A program made the position numbers and the translations under genes. DNA of 64,000 nt, taken from Scolanthus callimorphus. Taxonomy: Eukaryota > Cnidaria > Anthozoa > Actiniaria > Edwardsiidae. The stretch spans positions 27,368,790 through 27,432,789 of the forward strand of contig CM066913.1 of NCBI GenBank assembly GCA_033964015.1. Direction: 5' to 3'. The notes under the pieces are model-generated. The model was not told where the DNA came from, made no database searches, and was given only the letters and a program-made list of their open reading frames with translations. Shown here piece after piece: positions 43,955-54,457 of the stretch. Every line of letters begins with the position of its first letter. Position 1 is the stretch's first letter.

Positions 43955-44112
43955 AGGGGCCGACCATGAGAAGCGGTGGATGATTTGTGAAAAAAATATC
44001 CTGCACAGCATATTTGTCATAATCCTCGACTAATTTTACGAAATAAATATTCTACAATATCTTAGAGACGTAAAAAAAAATCTTGCAAAAAAAATCATCC
44101 ACCCCGACACAC
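43955..44112. mobile_element. MITE GGGGCCGACCAT (intact reference copy)
   Basis: It shares, in inverted order, the blocks AAAAAATCTTGCAAAAAAAT, TACGTCTCTAAGATATTGTA and ATGCTGTGCAGGATA with the element at 52781. It lacks the insertion that the other copy carries, so it shows the empty site. Confidence 0.7.
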
Positions 44113-45480
44113 CAAAGCAAATTTTGATTCTGATATTCTCAATTCCAGGGATAGGGGTGATAATTTGGCTCTATGTTGTGTATTCTTTGTAAAATTTGTT
44201 GGAAACTTTGAGTGATCTGGTAAATCATTAAAATGCTGATATTAGAAAAAAAAACATATTTACTATTATGGTATAAATTTATTAGTTTACTGTAAAATAT
44301 AAACAAAGTCTTATTTAAGACTATTGTAAAGACTATTTGAGCAATATCGTTACTTCAGAGTTTGATTCCTATTGCCTTTACATCAGTTTGTTTTGAAGGT
44401 TCCCATGAAAGGAATAAGCAGTGGTAGTCGTACCAAAAAATATTCATGGAGACCTGAAAACAATTTTTTAAAAGTTTCCTGAAATAATGAATAGCAACTT
44501 TTTTTATGCCTTCCTGTTCAAATTGCTCAAAGTTCTAACACAATCTGTCTTAAATATTCTCATGTAATTTTGCAAGTCTCCTGTCTTCCAGGCACTAATG
44601 ATATTTTCACAAAAAAATAAATTTGTAACAAACCTCTCAGCAAGCCTTGGACCAAGGGCATCTTTCCTCCCCTCCATGGTCAACAATTACTGTCTCTTTG
44701 ACTTCATCTCTTGTAGCCATTTGCAGCAGATTCTGACCTGTTGAGTTAGGTAATCATATTAAATGTATTATTCACCTGACAGTCCTTAACTGGCAACACC
44801 TAGGATAACAAGAATAACTCCTGCTTTCTCAAAATACTTCATAAGTACCAATCTACAAAAGTACTGGTACATAGGTCTTTCCTAGGATAATGTGGATGAT
44901 CTACTGGAGCCACGAATAGCTGTGTTACAGAACGAGTAACTCCTTAAATAAATGAACCACAAGTCTTCTAGTAGCTGTAATGTTTTTGTCTGCATTCCTT
45001 TCTCCGCAGGCCACGTTTCAGCTATAACAACTTTGCATTGTAAAATGGAAACTGGCAGTTTAGAAAGGAACTTTGTTGGGGTGGTGACCTTTACAGCAGC
45101 CCTGTGCAGGCCATCTCTTAGTTTGACCAATCAGATATCAGATGGAATTTATCATCTGAACTGAGCAGCTCGTCTCTCTCTTAACCAATCAGAGGTCTTA
45201 GATTTGAAAGGTGATATTGCTACATAAATGGATCACCATTCATGCGTGAAAATTGTGGTTTATTGCTTTCGACACTCTTCAAAATGTCAACGCTTTGTCT
45301 GTCTTTCTACAATAAGGTATTTTAAGATACAGTAAATTGGCGGGATAATTTGTGGCGCCTTTTAGTATAAAGTCATTCGTGTTGTACGCTATATGAACGG
45401 CTTTTAAAGTTTATAAAACTAGTTTCTATTAAGGATGCAAATGCATTTAATATAAATATGTAAGTTCGTTGTTAAAAACG
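44113..45480 (-). other. No confident gene; possible duplicated exon at about 44495-44550
   Basis: On the minus strand TTGTGTTAG is followed by a frame starting NFEQFEQEGIKKV. A similar exon-like segment, NFDQFEQEAVNNL after TTTTTTTTCTTCTAG, lies at about 54187-54225, and flanking sequence at 44.34-44.45 resembles 53.96-54.06. This suggests an old segmental duplication of part of the gene at 50.7-61.7 kb. Nothing else is supported. Confidence 0.35.
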
Positions 45481-45787
45481 CTAGAAAAGATTTACCTGTA
45501 AGGCCAAATCATTCCCGTTGTTGTCGGATTGCTTTCCCAAGCTCCTTCTCTATCTCTGAGACGAAACTTCTCCTTTTCTTTGCTGGGACTAGTCCGAAAC
45601 GAACAGCAAAACTTCCAAAAACGATACATGATTGTGTTAGCTCCCTGTGATATCGATATTTCAATAGATCACGATGCTTTAGTGACGCTGAACCAGGACT
45701 TCATGATCCATCGACTCGCGGCAATCGAAGATGCGGCGCTAGACAAAGAAATGCTGGGTCACGGAGAACTTGTAAAGCTGATATGGG

Positions 45788-48375
45788 ACAAGTCAGAGCA
45801 GTCCTGTTCCTGTGATAGCCAATCAGGGCACGTTTCGTGAGATAAAGATCGGTATTGTGTTGAATCTAAAACTCACATGGCACTGAGAATGCGTGCTTTT
45901 CAAATGGCTTCTGTTATACTATGGATGCTGAGACGTTCTTCCGTAGGATGCATTTGAAATAGGCTCTTTACATTTTAGAAGCGAGAAACATCTTCCAGTT
46001 TCGGCGCAAATCATACTAGATCATGAAGCACAGTCAAGGGCAGCGCAGTTCTTCTCTACGAGAGCCAATCAAAGCACAAAACATAACAATCACATAATCT
46101 TGTTTGCAGCGGAAAGGACACCAAAAGCAAAGCTAGTTGTAGAGCCTTCTCCTGAGAAAATAAAATGTTTACGCCTTTTATCAATTCGCACTTCCTACAG
46201 TGGGACAGAAGTCGAAACAAATTGAGAAAGAACGACTCTTTCTAGAGGCACGCGCAACTCTGCTCCGCTTACAACCAATCACCGGTCTTATTAACGATTG
46301 AACCGCCATCACGTTCCACGAGGTTATTACTAAAACGGATGATAAGTTTGCCATGAAATAAAGATTATTTTATTCTAGATTTCCAGACTAGCTCACTCTC
46401 TGCTATTCTGTTGTACTGTAATACTCGCCTTGTTGTGCATGTTTGAAATGCAGTTCAAACGCGAATCTGTAATTTTCCGGTTTCCGGAGCATCTCTGCTC
46501 CGCTATTAGCCAATCAACTGCGGTATTTAAGGTGACAGCCGCGACCACATGACATACAACATATTTGCACTCGTCAAGAGTATAAAATATATTGTAGCTA
46601 GCTGGGTTCTCAGATCAGAAAATTCCAAATGCTCCTTACAATTTTCGCGACAATGAATTTATAGACACTTGTCCAATACAATACACCACAATATCAAACG
46701 TGTATATAACGCGAGCCAGCCGCCGTATTTACGTTATCAAGCACCGACATTGGCGCAGCTCTTCTCAGTGAAGAGCAAATCACGTTGCTCATTTAGATTA
46801 TTAAGATGCTATTTTTCATCTATATCCGGACTTTCCGTTTCATCCAGAGATTTCCCGAACACTAAATGTATTTTCGAGACCATGAATTTACAGGCTGTTG
46901 TGGTATCTAGTTTATACATTACACCTACATTCTAAATAATTTCTATACAGTTGCTATGTGATTGCGGCGGCGCTACAATGGAATGCAAGGTCCACGACAA
47001 CGCTACTGCTGAGTTTAAGGACAAGTCAGAGCAGTCCTGTTCCTGTGAAAGCCAATCAGGGCACGTGTCGTGAGATAAAGATTAGTATTGTGTTGAATCT
47101 AAAACTCACATGGCATTGAGAATGCGTGCTTTTCAATGGACTTCTGTTATACCATAGTTTATTGACTATGGTTATACTGTGGATGCTGAGACGTTTTTCT
47201 GTTAGGATGCGTTTAAAATAGGCCCTTAACGTTTTAGAAGCGAGAAACATCTTCCAGTTTCGGCACCGATCATACTAGATCTATAATCACCGATAACTTT
47301 GGTTAGCGCAGTTCTTCTCTGCGAGAGCCAATCAAAGCGCGTAACATAAAAATCGCATAATCTTGTTTGCAGCCGAAAGCCCACCAAACGCAAAGCTAGT
47401 TCGAGCGCCCTCTCCTTAGAAAATATAATGTTTATGCATTTTATCAATATAATTTCGCACTTCCTACAGTGGGACAAAAGTCCCTCGAAACAAATTGAGA
47501 AAGAACGTCTCTTTCTGGAGGCACGCGCAACTCTGCTCAGCTTACAACCAATCACCGTCTTATTATCGATCGAGCCGCTATCACGTTCCACGAGGTTATT
47601 ACTAAAACATACTAAAACGGATGGTAAATTTGCCATGAAATAATGATTATTTTATTCTAGATTTCCAGACTAGCTCACTCTTTGCTATTCTGTTGTACTG
47701 TACTACTCGCCTTGTTGTGCATGTTTGAAATGCAGTCGGTTTCCGGAGCTCCGGTTTCCGGAGCATCTCTGCTCCGCTATTAGCCAATCAACTGCGGTAT
47801 TTAAGCTGACAGCCGCGACCACTTGACATACAACATATTTGCACTCGTCTAGAGTTTAAGAGATGTGTGGAGCCACACCATACCGTTTCAATGCAAATGT
47901 TAATGACCCGATACCGTTCGATTTCCCTGAAGTTGCTAGATAGTGTCGAGATATAGTCTTGCAGAACGGAATCGATCGGGCCGTTCTCTGTATAAAATCT
48001 ATTTTAGCTAAGCTCTTGCAATAACGGCCAAAAAATACCAACTGCTTTCTTATTATTCTTGCGACAATGAATATATTCTGACAAGTCAGAGCAGTCCTGT
48101 TCCTGTGATAGCCAATCAGGGCACGTGTCGTGAGATAAAGATTAGCACTTTTAATGTTAAATATGACATGGCATTGAGAATGCGTGCTTTTCAATTGACT
48201 TCTTTTACTACGGATGTTGAACAGTTTTTCAGAGGATGCGTTTGAAATAGGCCCTTAACGTTTTAGAAGCGAGAAATATTATCCAGTTTCGGTGCCATTC
48301 GTACTAGATCATGGCGATTGAAGCACAGCCAAGGGCAGCGCAGTTCCTCTCTACGAGTGCCAATCAAGTATCATG
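45788..48375. repeat. Tandem array of about 1.1-kb units, three copies
   Basis: Units start GGACAAGTCAGAGCAGTCCT at about 45789, 47021 and 48078 and share GATAGCCAATCAGGGCACG, the block GAGAATGCGTGCTTTTCAA, a TTTTAGAAGCGAGAAAYAT segment and ACATATTTGCACTCGTC. The third unit is cut off near 48375. CCAAT motifs, mostly as AGCCAATCA, recur several times per unit. Frames on the plus strand are not conserved between units. Confidence 0.75.
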
Positions 48376-48484
48376 TCAGTTGCTATTTGCGTCTCTTCAA
48401 GCTGATTGAGACAGGACCTCAATCCCTACGTTTCTATCTGCATTCTAAGGAAAATAAAATAAAAATACTAGATACCTTTTTGTT

Positions 48485-48570
48485 ACTAAATTTCGGGGGC
48501 ACCTTATTTCGCGATTTGGGTCTTACTTTTCGCGATTTGCAAAATTATTTTCTAGGAAATTAATTTTCGC
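48485..48570. repeat. Short TTTCGCGATTTG repeats
   Basis: TTTCGCGATTTGGGTC, TTTTCGCGATTTGC and ATTTTCGCG occur within 85 bp. Similar motifs recur near 48920 and 49245. Confidence 0.5.
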
Positions 48571-48944
48571 GATAATAAAAAAAAACATTGTATTTCGAGA
48601 ATTTATTAACATTTTACACTTCTTATTGCTGAAAATCATCAACTCATAACAAAACAAAACCATAGAAGCCGCATCGTGTACCATAGCGAAGTCAAACACA
48701 TCCTTGTGCTTACCACTGTATGCATTGATACGCGACCTCAAAATTCACTTTGCGTGCGATGGGCTGTCAATCGAACCAAAAACGCTGGATTCGGCTGCTT
48801 CAGTAGGTCGACATTGTATCATATTGTATTTACATATTTACATTGAACTCATGAATTCTTCATTAAACTGAGAAAACAAGAAATATAGGAGGGTATTAAA
48901 TTTCGGGGCATTAAAGTTCGCGGAATTTTTTTTCACACGTCGCT

Positions 48945-49250
48945 TTACAGCTGTTTTGAGTATTCTGCCAACTCTCGCGTTCGACTTCCAATGGGGTTTT
49001 GGCTTCTGTCAATCAAACTCTCGGGTCTTATTTGAGTCTTAGCCGACCGTAAGTTAGGCCATTGTTTAGAAAAAGATAGTAACAAATGCTGTGTGTTGGG
49101 GCATTCCACTTGGATGGCGAATACCTGAATTCTACGTATTTCAAAGGGTTTCAAAGTTCAGTTGACGGAAGTCAGAAAGCGGTTTGACGGTTGGAAATCG
49201 ATCTCGAGAGTTCGCAGAATACTCAAAACAGCTGCAAGTTCGCGATTTTT
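48945..49250. mobile_element. Foldback MITE, CAGCTGTTTTGAGTATTCTG ends
   Basis: CAGCTGTTTTGAGTATTCTG plus CCAACTCTCGCG at the left is complemented at 49200-49240. GGCTTCTGTCAATCAAACT inside is shared with 39385-39672. Confidence 0.7.
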
Positions 49251-50732
49251 TCAAATCGCGAAATTAAACCGAAGCGAAAAGCGGTACTTCGTAGGCGAAA
49301 ACTATTTACACTTCAGGATCACGAAGACCACCCAGCGGAGATTATTGCCATTTGTCGTCAATAATCCGGTCAGCAACGATATAGCGGTAGTTATCGACGT
49401 CGTCCTGAGAATGTAAAGCAAATATATCAGTACAGTTTGGCTCCGGTTTGATAGGCGAAATAACACATTTGGTAGTACACAAATTCACCTGCGTGAATTC
49501 CATTTCTTGTCGAATACAACACAATCAGCAATCTATAAAAAAACATTTAAAAGATATCCATTAGTGACGGACCATTAGAAAAGTGATGGGGGCGGGCGAA
49601 TTGTTTCGTCCCCCAACAATCCATTTTAAAGACTTCACTTTTGCTTGCAGATTTCTACACGTTATCGTTTTGTAATATCTAATGCAAACGAAAACAAAGG
49701 TGAACCAGTTCCAGTACTGGTCTGTGACGCCTGTTGATCAGCGCGACGTTCATTAGATCGGCTTTTTCTTTATAACAAGTTCGCAATATCAGTTTCATCG
49801 GTCTTGTTCTCGTCAGTTTCGAAAAAAGGTTCAGAGAAATCCTGCTTTCCCATGGAGTTGCGACACTTCATCTTTATTTGCTCCATTTATCTTTTTGAAG
49901 GCAAGTTCGCATTAGATAGCATGCTCTGTAGAGGGGGTGGGGTAATCCTGGTTTTGTACATGGGGAGAGGCCATTTTTCGCGACGTTTGTGCAATATCTC
50001 AATAAAATACGGATTGGTAGAGACAACAGCAAAATAAAATAATAAGTTTCTAACACATTTGACTTAATAGTGGGGTCTCTTGCTTCCTCTATTGCAAGTA
50101 TAGTGTTTTGTTCTCGTCCAGTGCAAAATGCAAATGCTGTGATTTTTCTTTTCTTGTATGCATTTGTTTCCTTATTGTATTGTATTATACTTATTGTACA
50201 ATAAAATATGCTAAAAAAAGATCAGAGAGAGAGAGTATGATCACTCGCCAAGACCTTTGCAATAACTTTAAATACCTTTAAGACATACGCTCCACAGCTC
50301 GAGCCATCAGCTTGGAGGGGATGTGGGATCCACGTTTGTTTGAATTCTCCTTTTACACCTTTGTCGCTCATATAATTTCTTTAAAAAAAAATGCATTTGT
50401 GTTTACTTTCTTTCAAGTTGGGTGATCTCACGGGATAGTTTGCGTGTTTGGTGCACAGGGTTTCCTCGAAACATACCCCACAAATCAACGGGTGCTTTTG
50501 ATTTGTTACGCTTTTATTAATTCAGAATATGCAAATACATTACATAAGGTTTGGCTTCCTATCCACCAGGCATTTGAACGAGGTGAAGTATTGGCGTTCT
50601 GGAATGAAACTGAAAATTACAGCCAATACACTGACTCAAAAGTCAGGTTATTGAAATGTGCAACATTTATTGTCTTTGTTGTACATATTCCCTTGAATTC
50701 TGATAGTTCTTGTTTGAAATCTGATCACTAAC
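49251..50732. other. No gene seen
   Basis: It includes a short AG microsatellite at about 50224-50238 and a polyadenylation-like AATAAA near 50202. No exon is supported, and the catalytic-Cys exon expected for the Ulp1-like gene was not found here. Confidence 0.4.
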
Positions 50733-51121
50733 CTCACAACATCAAACACCTCGCTGTCATCCTTGGTCTCCAACTTCAGTGGATCAACCAAGGCAATCGT
50801 TAGGTGTTCCATGTCTACAACCTGCATAGGAATTTGTAACGCTGATTAATTGTGATGGAAGTAAAAGGTTTTTGCGCTTGCTTCTTCAGCTTGCCCTGTT
50901 AAAGGCGATTTCTCACGGTGAGGCCTCACAAGAGAGACCGAAGTTGAGGTAACAGACCATCTTCGTGGTATTTTTCGTTAATGGCATGATTTCTTCGATC
51001 ACCTCAACTATGGACACTATATTTCTTTAATTTGATAAAACGCAGATTTTTACTGAGTTTCCTTTCCAACGCGTTAGTTCAAAAAGTTTCGAGAGTTCCA
51101 CGAACTGCCTTTGATCTTTAT

Positions 51122-51281
51122 AGGGACGGGTCATGATTTAGCGGGGGGATGGTTCCTATTTTTGTGGGGGGAGGGTTTGTATTATGTTGTATTATGTTCA
51201 AGGGGAGGGTCCTAATTTCTTTTAGCCTTGTTTGAATTTGGAGCCCCCCCCCCCCCCCCCGCTAAACAATGACACGTCCCT
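51122..51281. mobile_element. MITE, AGGGACGGGTCATGATTTAG ends
   Basis: The left end AGGGACGGGTCATGATTTAG plus CGGGG is complemented at the right with a few mismatches. The inside is G/C homopolymer rich. It lies in an intron-sized gap of the Ulp1-like exons. Confidence 0.65.
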
Positions 51282-51479
51282 TAACACGTTTCACGATGGG
51301 CTTAGATTGTTCTAAATATCGTGGATTTTCAAGCCAATTCTGTGTGTCCACTAGGATTTTTTAAGAGAAATTTAGAAATTCTTCGAAAACCATAACTTAT
51401 AACTTAATACCTGACAGGGTTTTCTAGAACACTGTCTTGGCCAACCCTAAATTGGTGTCCAAAAACGATAGTGTTGTAT

Positions 51480-51500
51480 AGGGGGGGGGGGGGGGGGGGA
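51480..51500. repeat. Poly-G tract
   Basis: About 20 G residues in a row; similar tracts lie at 6408, 8255 and (as C) 23909 and 51244. Assembly length is unreliable at such sites. Confidence 0.8.
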
Positions 51501-51697
51501 ATTCTCAAAAGTTGAACTGATGGACAGGAAAAGGATGTCCGTAAATTGGATCTGTAAAATTGAATACCAATATATATCATAGTTTAGTCCACGATATAAG
51601 CTTTAAAATAATGTACCACTTGTCAAGATAGGACTATGTTTCGTAAAATTATGCCATTTTACAAAAAAATGTTCCCTGTGGTGTCCCGTAGCCTTAA

Positions 51698-51943
51698 AGG
51701 GGCTCTCGCACGCTTGCTGGCCACTTCTCTGACAAGAAAATAGCTCAAATCGCAATCCAATTCCATCCTCTTGATAACAGGTCAAAACAACCTAGAATTG
51801 CATTTCTCTAACACTTGAAAGGTTTTTCTATTAATCTGGAGGATTATTTGATTACTACAGGCAAATGTACATGTGTTTTCACGACTACAATTTGACTTAT
51901 TTTATGTCCACGGTGGACGAATATTAAGCGTGCGAGAGCCCCT
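51698..51943. mobile_element. TTAA-flanked MITE, AGGGGCTCTCGCACGCTT ends
   Basis: Perfect 18-bp terminal inverted repeats lie directly inside TTAA at both ends (51694-51697, 51944-51947). The element is 246 bp and non-coding. The flanks suggest piggyBac-type mobilisation. Confidence 0.85.
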
Positions 51944-52915
51944 TTAAACAGGGAACGTTTCTCTCTTTTACTGTAATTATTCTCGTAATTCGTGTAACAA
52001 TGATGTGAAACGTTTGCGTCCGGGGTAGAGGGACTTCAAGAAAAAAAAAGACGGGGTACGTGTAAAATTGATTTTAATCCTAAGGGATAGCAAATTGGGT
52101 ACAGTCAACCAGTGAAGAACAACGGCGAGGATGGCAGCAACCGTCCTATATGTTACAAATACAAATAAGCCTTTTGAGCAATAACTCTTCTCATCAGGGA
52201 CCAGTAATAGCAAATTCGACACCTTTGGCGTGACATCCCTTAAAACCCCTACAAAATAGTGAATTTTATACACCGACGGATTGGACGACCACTCTCCGTA
52301 TTTCTAATTGCCGTTATGAGCTCGAATGATATTTTACAGTAAAAAGGCCACTTAATTCAATGGCATGTATGAACTTACACAAAGCCTCCAGTGAAGTGTT
52401 GCACCAAACTGTCCGGGAAACAACAGTTTGCTATGTTTGTCCAGATCAAGCTGTTGGAGAAATAAAACATATTTTATAATATATACGCTGTCCAAGAATA
52501 CCATTTGATATTTTCTTGTTTATTTTAATAACCATCCATGCAAGAAGGAAATAAAACTCCATTGTTGTACGGCATTGAGGGTTCCCCACATAGGATGTGT
52601 CCCATTTTTTGCCCAAAAAAGTTGTCATGACTAGTAAAGTAATAAAAGAGAAACAATTATAGATATTGACTTGCTTGAGAAAATATGACGATAACACGTC
52701 TCCAGACCAATCACATTAAAACAACAAAGGAAGGAGAATCACTACTTTACGCTAGGTTCCCCATATACGAAGTCTTTTAAGGGGCCGACCATTTGACTTT
52801 TGAAGGGGGGGGGGATGATTTTTTTGCAAGATTTTTTTTTTACGTCTCTAAGATATTGTAGGATATTTATTTCGTAAAATTAGTTAAGGATTATGACCAA
52901 TATGCTGTGCAGGAT

Positions 52916-53176
52916 TTTTTTTTTTTTAATTTTCAATTTTTTAACGGTGACTAGCGAGCAGCACAAGGAGTGACACTTGAAGTTGTAAAAGTAATTTTCA
53001 TTTAATTCCGACGCGTTTCGTCTCTAATGGAGACTTCTTCAGGGAATAACTTTTTACAACATGTATAAGGCATATATAACACGTAAATTACTGGCGTACA
53101 GGACGTTCCTAAACGCCCAGTATGTTTACGTGCTCTTGTAATAAGATTTTTGGGGACCATACGATTAGCGCTATCC
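52916..53176 (-). mobile_element. Short retroelement-like insertion carrying a ribozyme-like hairpin
   Basis: The block is flanked by GTGCAGGAT direct repeats (52907-52915 and 53177-53185), and the related MITE at 43955 shows the uninterrupted site with one copy. It therefore inserted with a target duplication of at least 9 bp. It has no coding frame. A Penelope-like or retrozyme-like origin is suggested by the hairpin inside it. Confidence 0.55.
52982..53060 (-). ncRNA. Hammerhead-ribozyme-like motif
   Basis: On the minus strand CTGAAGA (53036-53042) is followed by a 5-bp stem GTCTC/GAGAC with a CATTA loop, then GAAAC and GCGTC. GTC precedes the predicted cleavage point (between 53010 and 53009). 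The flanks close as stem I: GTTGTAAAAAG and TTCC on one side pair with GGAA and CTTTTACAAC on the other. These are the parts of a type I hammerhead with a minimal stem III. One extra A lies between CTGAAGA and stem II, a departure from the strict core, so self-cleavage is not assured. Such motifs are known from Penelope-like elements and animal retrozymes. Confidence 0.6.
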
Positions 53177-53634
53177 GTGCAGGATATTTTGTTTTCAAAA
53201 TCATCCACACCCCCAGACTTGCCTTCTTTCTCCACTTTCTTTGAGCTTCATCGATTTGAAGAGATTGCTTGTCCCTGTCACTATTAATTTTTGGTGCTAT
53301 AATGATATAGTGATATTTATCAGTAGTAGGAATCATGAACACGATCGGAAAAATGAATAAAAGTAAATGAAAGCAAGATAGTATTGTAATAGAACTTCGT
53401 CCACATAAGCGCGCGTTTTAGACAAAGCACCCTAAATTAATCAATATTTTAACGATTGCAATAATTCATATATATTAAGTGAAAGGCAAGAAAAATGACC
53501 AACCTGTTTGTTACGTAATTTATTTGCTTTCTGTTCTAACATTTGGAAGAAGGCGTCAACAATCTAAAGAAAAAATATAGATTAAGTTGTTAGCCAAAAT
53601 AGAAGGCAAAATGCCACCGTGATATATTCAGTAC

Positions 53635-53720
53635 TACGGAATTCACCGAACCGTGGTTCGCGTAGAACAAATAACGTAGACGTTTTTCTCGACGCGCAAC
53701 AACGTTCGGTGAATTCCGTA
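53635..53720. mobile_element. 86-bp mini-MITE, TACGGAATTCACCGAAC ends
   Basis: Perfect 17-bp inverted ends surround a short GC-rich centre. It lies 3 bp beyond the GT-donor of the Ulp1-like exon at 53730-53897. Confidence 0.78.
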
Positions 53721-54457
53721 GAAATCTACCTCGTCGTTTAGCCACCCTTGTTGCCAGCCTTGTGGGACATGCTTGTTAGCTATAAGCATGGCGACGTGTT
53801 CCTCTGGCATATTTAGTTGCAGCGACTTGAGGTCTGCCCATTTCACCTTGCCGATAGGCTTATATGGGAATTCTGCATTTTCCCATACTTCGTTTACCTA
53901 GGAAAATAATTAAGACAGACAAGTAATTAAGAGATTCGAGGAATGCTTTAGGGCAATCAACATTGTTATTAACAAGTTCGATACCTATTGCCTTTATTTT
54001 GGTCTGGTTTTGAAGGTCACAAGGATACGATAAGCAGTGGTAGTCCCTCTAAAAAAATCTAGTAAGGACCCGTGTAATTTTCATAATTAATTCATGAATG
54101 TTTCCATGAGAATTGTTTGGCGGGACCATCACACATTATTCACACATTCAAAAAACATTGAGCAAAAGTGCAACGTTTGGGTAACAAGATTGTTGACTGC
54201 TTCTTGTTCAAATTGATCGAAGTTCTAGAAGAAAAAAAAAATGGTCAGATCCTACAAATGCTAAAAGTTCAACGTCAGTCTGTACTGACTACAATGCTAA
54301 ATAATGAAAGCCCCACGAATCAACTACATCACTGCATTTAATCACAACACTTCTATGCAACTCGCCTTCGCTTTAATTTCTAAAAGCTTCAAAGATTGTA
54401 TGGTGTCATGGAATAACTGAACGTCGATCTGTGAAGCTTTTCCAGTCGGCGCTAGAT

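Larger units (their letters stand above)
52781..53215. mobile_element. GGGGCCGACCAT MITE with an internal insertion
   Basis: It starts after TTAA with GGGGCCGACCATTTGAC. It aligns in reverse with 43955-44112, but a ~260 bp block (about 52920-53176) interrupts it at GTGCAGGAT, which is present on both sides of the block. Confidence 0.68.
50733..53897 (-). pseudogene. Ulp1/SENP-like cysteine protease exons (partial)
   Basis: Four minus-strand exons with consensus borders: 53730-53897 (ends QQGWLNDE), 53504-53563 (IVDAFFQMLEQKANKLRNKQ), about 52370-52441 (LLFPGQFGATLHWRLC) and 50733-50821 (VVDMEHLTIALVDPLKLE). Joined across splice sites, WLNDE|IVDAFF matches the WLND-x-x-I start of the Ulp1/SENP (peptidase C48) fold. 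HW followed by VVDM...LVDPL matches the catalytic His-Trp and Asp region. The first three exons keep phase 0 and the last ends in phase 2. An exon expected between the second and third (FxSxFF region) and the exon with the Gln and catalytic Cys were not located. It may be a 3' extension of the 54458-61736 gene, an isoform, or a decaying separate gene. If active it would process SUMO-like conjugates. Confidence 0.6.

Noticed and set aside
44680..44745. Exon with GQNLLQMATRDEVKETVI on the minus strand
   Set aside because: An acceptor-like CAACAG precedes it, but there is no clear donor and no partner exon of matching phase, so it was not annotated.
45529..45840. 103-codon plus-strand frame leading into the tandem unit
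   Set aside because: Its end lies in the repeated unit, and the other units do not keep the frame. On the opposite strand an equally plausible short exon can be read (MYRFWKFCCSF with a GTAAAT donor). Neither can be preferred.
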